Below, piece after piece: positions 44,554 to 44,955 of a stretch of DNA of 44,955 bases; the first letter of the stretch is position 1, and every line of letters starts with the position of its first letter. The stretch is from NCBI GenBank assembly GCA_015499985.1, contig JAAAUF010000246.1, positions 1-44,955 of the forward strand, in the 5' to 3' direction. The position numbers and the translations under genes are program-made. The notes under the pieces are model-generated. The model was not told the DNA's origin, did not search any database, and saw nothing but the letters and a program-made list of their open reading frames with translations. Source of the stretch: Haplosporangium gracile. Its lineage: Eukaryota; Mortierellomycota; Mortierellomycetes; Mortierellales; Mortierellaceae.

Positions 44554-44955
44554 CTGTATTTAGGGAATGCTGTGAGGTGCGATTGACAGGGATGCAGTTG
44601 AGGCATGGTTGGTTTACATGCTTGGATATGCTTGTAGGGTTACTTTTTCTGGAATTTGTTTAAGTACTCCTTTTCACTTTGTTCTTTTTTCATTGCCATT
44701 TCTTGCTTTCATATTTTTGTTCTAGTGTGTATTTTCTCAGTTCACAACGAAGTAAGAAAAAAAAAATACGATCATTTTGTCAACTTGCCTTCGTTCCGTT
44801 TGTGTTTTCTTTTTATTTCTTTATTTCTTATATCAGTCTCTTACCACCGCCTCTTCAACTATTTTCAATGAACAAGAACAGACGCGTTAAAAAGATAGCA
44901 CAATGGATATTCAATGGACACGACCTGTAATAGTACACCCGATACTTGGAACGAC
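44554..44955. other. 3' flank at the window end
   Basis: A T-rich downstream region with an A run at 44758-44766. It probably holds the 3' end of the pseudo-helicase transcript. No gene is visible before the window ends. Confidence 0.45.

Noticed and set aside
1..44955. CRISPR arrays, bacterial operons or prophage
   Set aside because: The gene structure is eukaryotic throughout, with spliceosomal introns; no direct-repeat/spacer pattern was seen.

Overview
This is a eukaryotic, almost certainly fungal, contig fragment. Genes are interrupted by short GT-AG introns (mostly 68-196 nt, often with CTAAC/CTAAT-like branch sites). Leaders just upstream of the start codons are strongly pyrimidine-rich. 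The proteins are clear fungal housekeeping families, with long Ser/Thr/Gln/Asn-rich disordered regions. The mix (fungal-type Ppx1, peroxisomal D-amino-acid oxidase, decayed RecQ-like helicase and PD-(D/E)XK/Crinkler-like fragments) fits an early-diverging fungus of the Mortierella group. That placement is an impression from family recall, not a computed one. A 10-base N run at 10034-10043 is an assembly gap.

Layout. 1-2206: COX16 (+), a mitochondrial cytochrome oxidase assembly factor, convergent with the exopolyphosphatase PPX1 (-). 2207-8052: a divergent promoter, then glucose-6-phosphate dehydrogenase (+) in five exons. It has a GC-AG first intron, a 2,072-nt second intron and a C-terminal SKL peroxisomal signal. 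8053-10273: a small secreted orphan and the assembly gap. 10274-14967: an FG nucleoporin of nuclear-basket type (+). 15427-16993: a two-TM protein with LPTY and PPSY motifs (-), possibly an Rsp5-type ubiquitin-ligase adaptor. 18792-20521: D-amino-acid/D-aspartate oxidase (+), six exons, C-terminal AKL. 22896-25970: a gene graveyard with a truncated RecQ-like helicase, a frameshifted PD-(D/E)XK/Crinkler-like nuclease fragment and an unidentified decayed reading frame. 25971-32781: no recognisable gene, only microsatellites and a 3.5-kb pyrimidine-rich stretch. 32782-35117: a protein kinase with an HGD catalytic loop (+). 36134-39325: a membrane-anchored GH95-family protein with altered catalytic positions (+). 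39893-44553: a 1,418-aa protein (+) joining a disordered, Trp-rich (GW/WG) region to an eIF4A-like DEAD-box fold in which every catalytic motif is degenerate.

How the genes relate. There is no operon-like logic. Two oxidative enzymes with PTS1 tails (G6PD and D-amino-acid oxidase) point to peroxisomal NADPH and H2O2 metabolism. The nucleoporin and the kinase both carry SUMO-interacting-like motifs.

The strongest candidate for something undescribed is the last gene, a GW-rich protein fused to a pseudo-eIF4A. Next come the peroxisome-tagged G6PD with its unusual introns and the GH95 protein lacking the expected catalytic residues. All splice models were worked out by eye from reading frame, family alignment and splice-site motifs; none is confirmed by RNA data.
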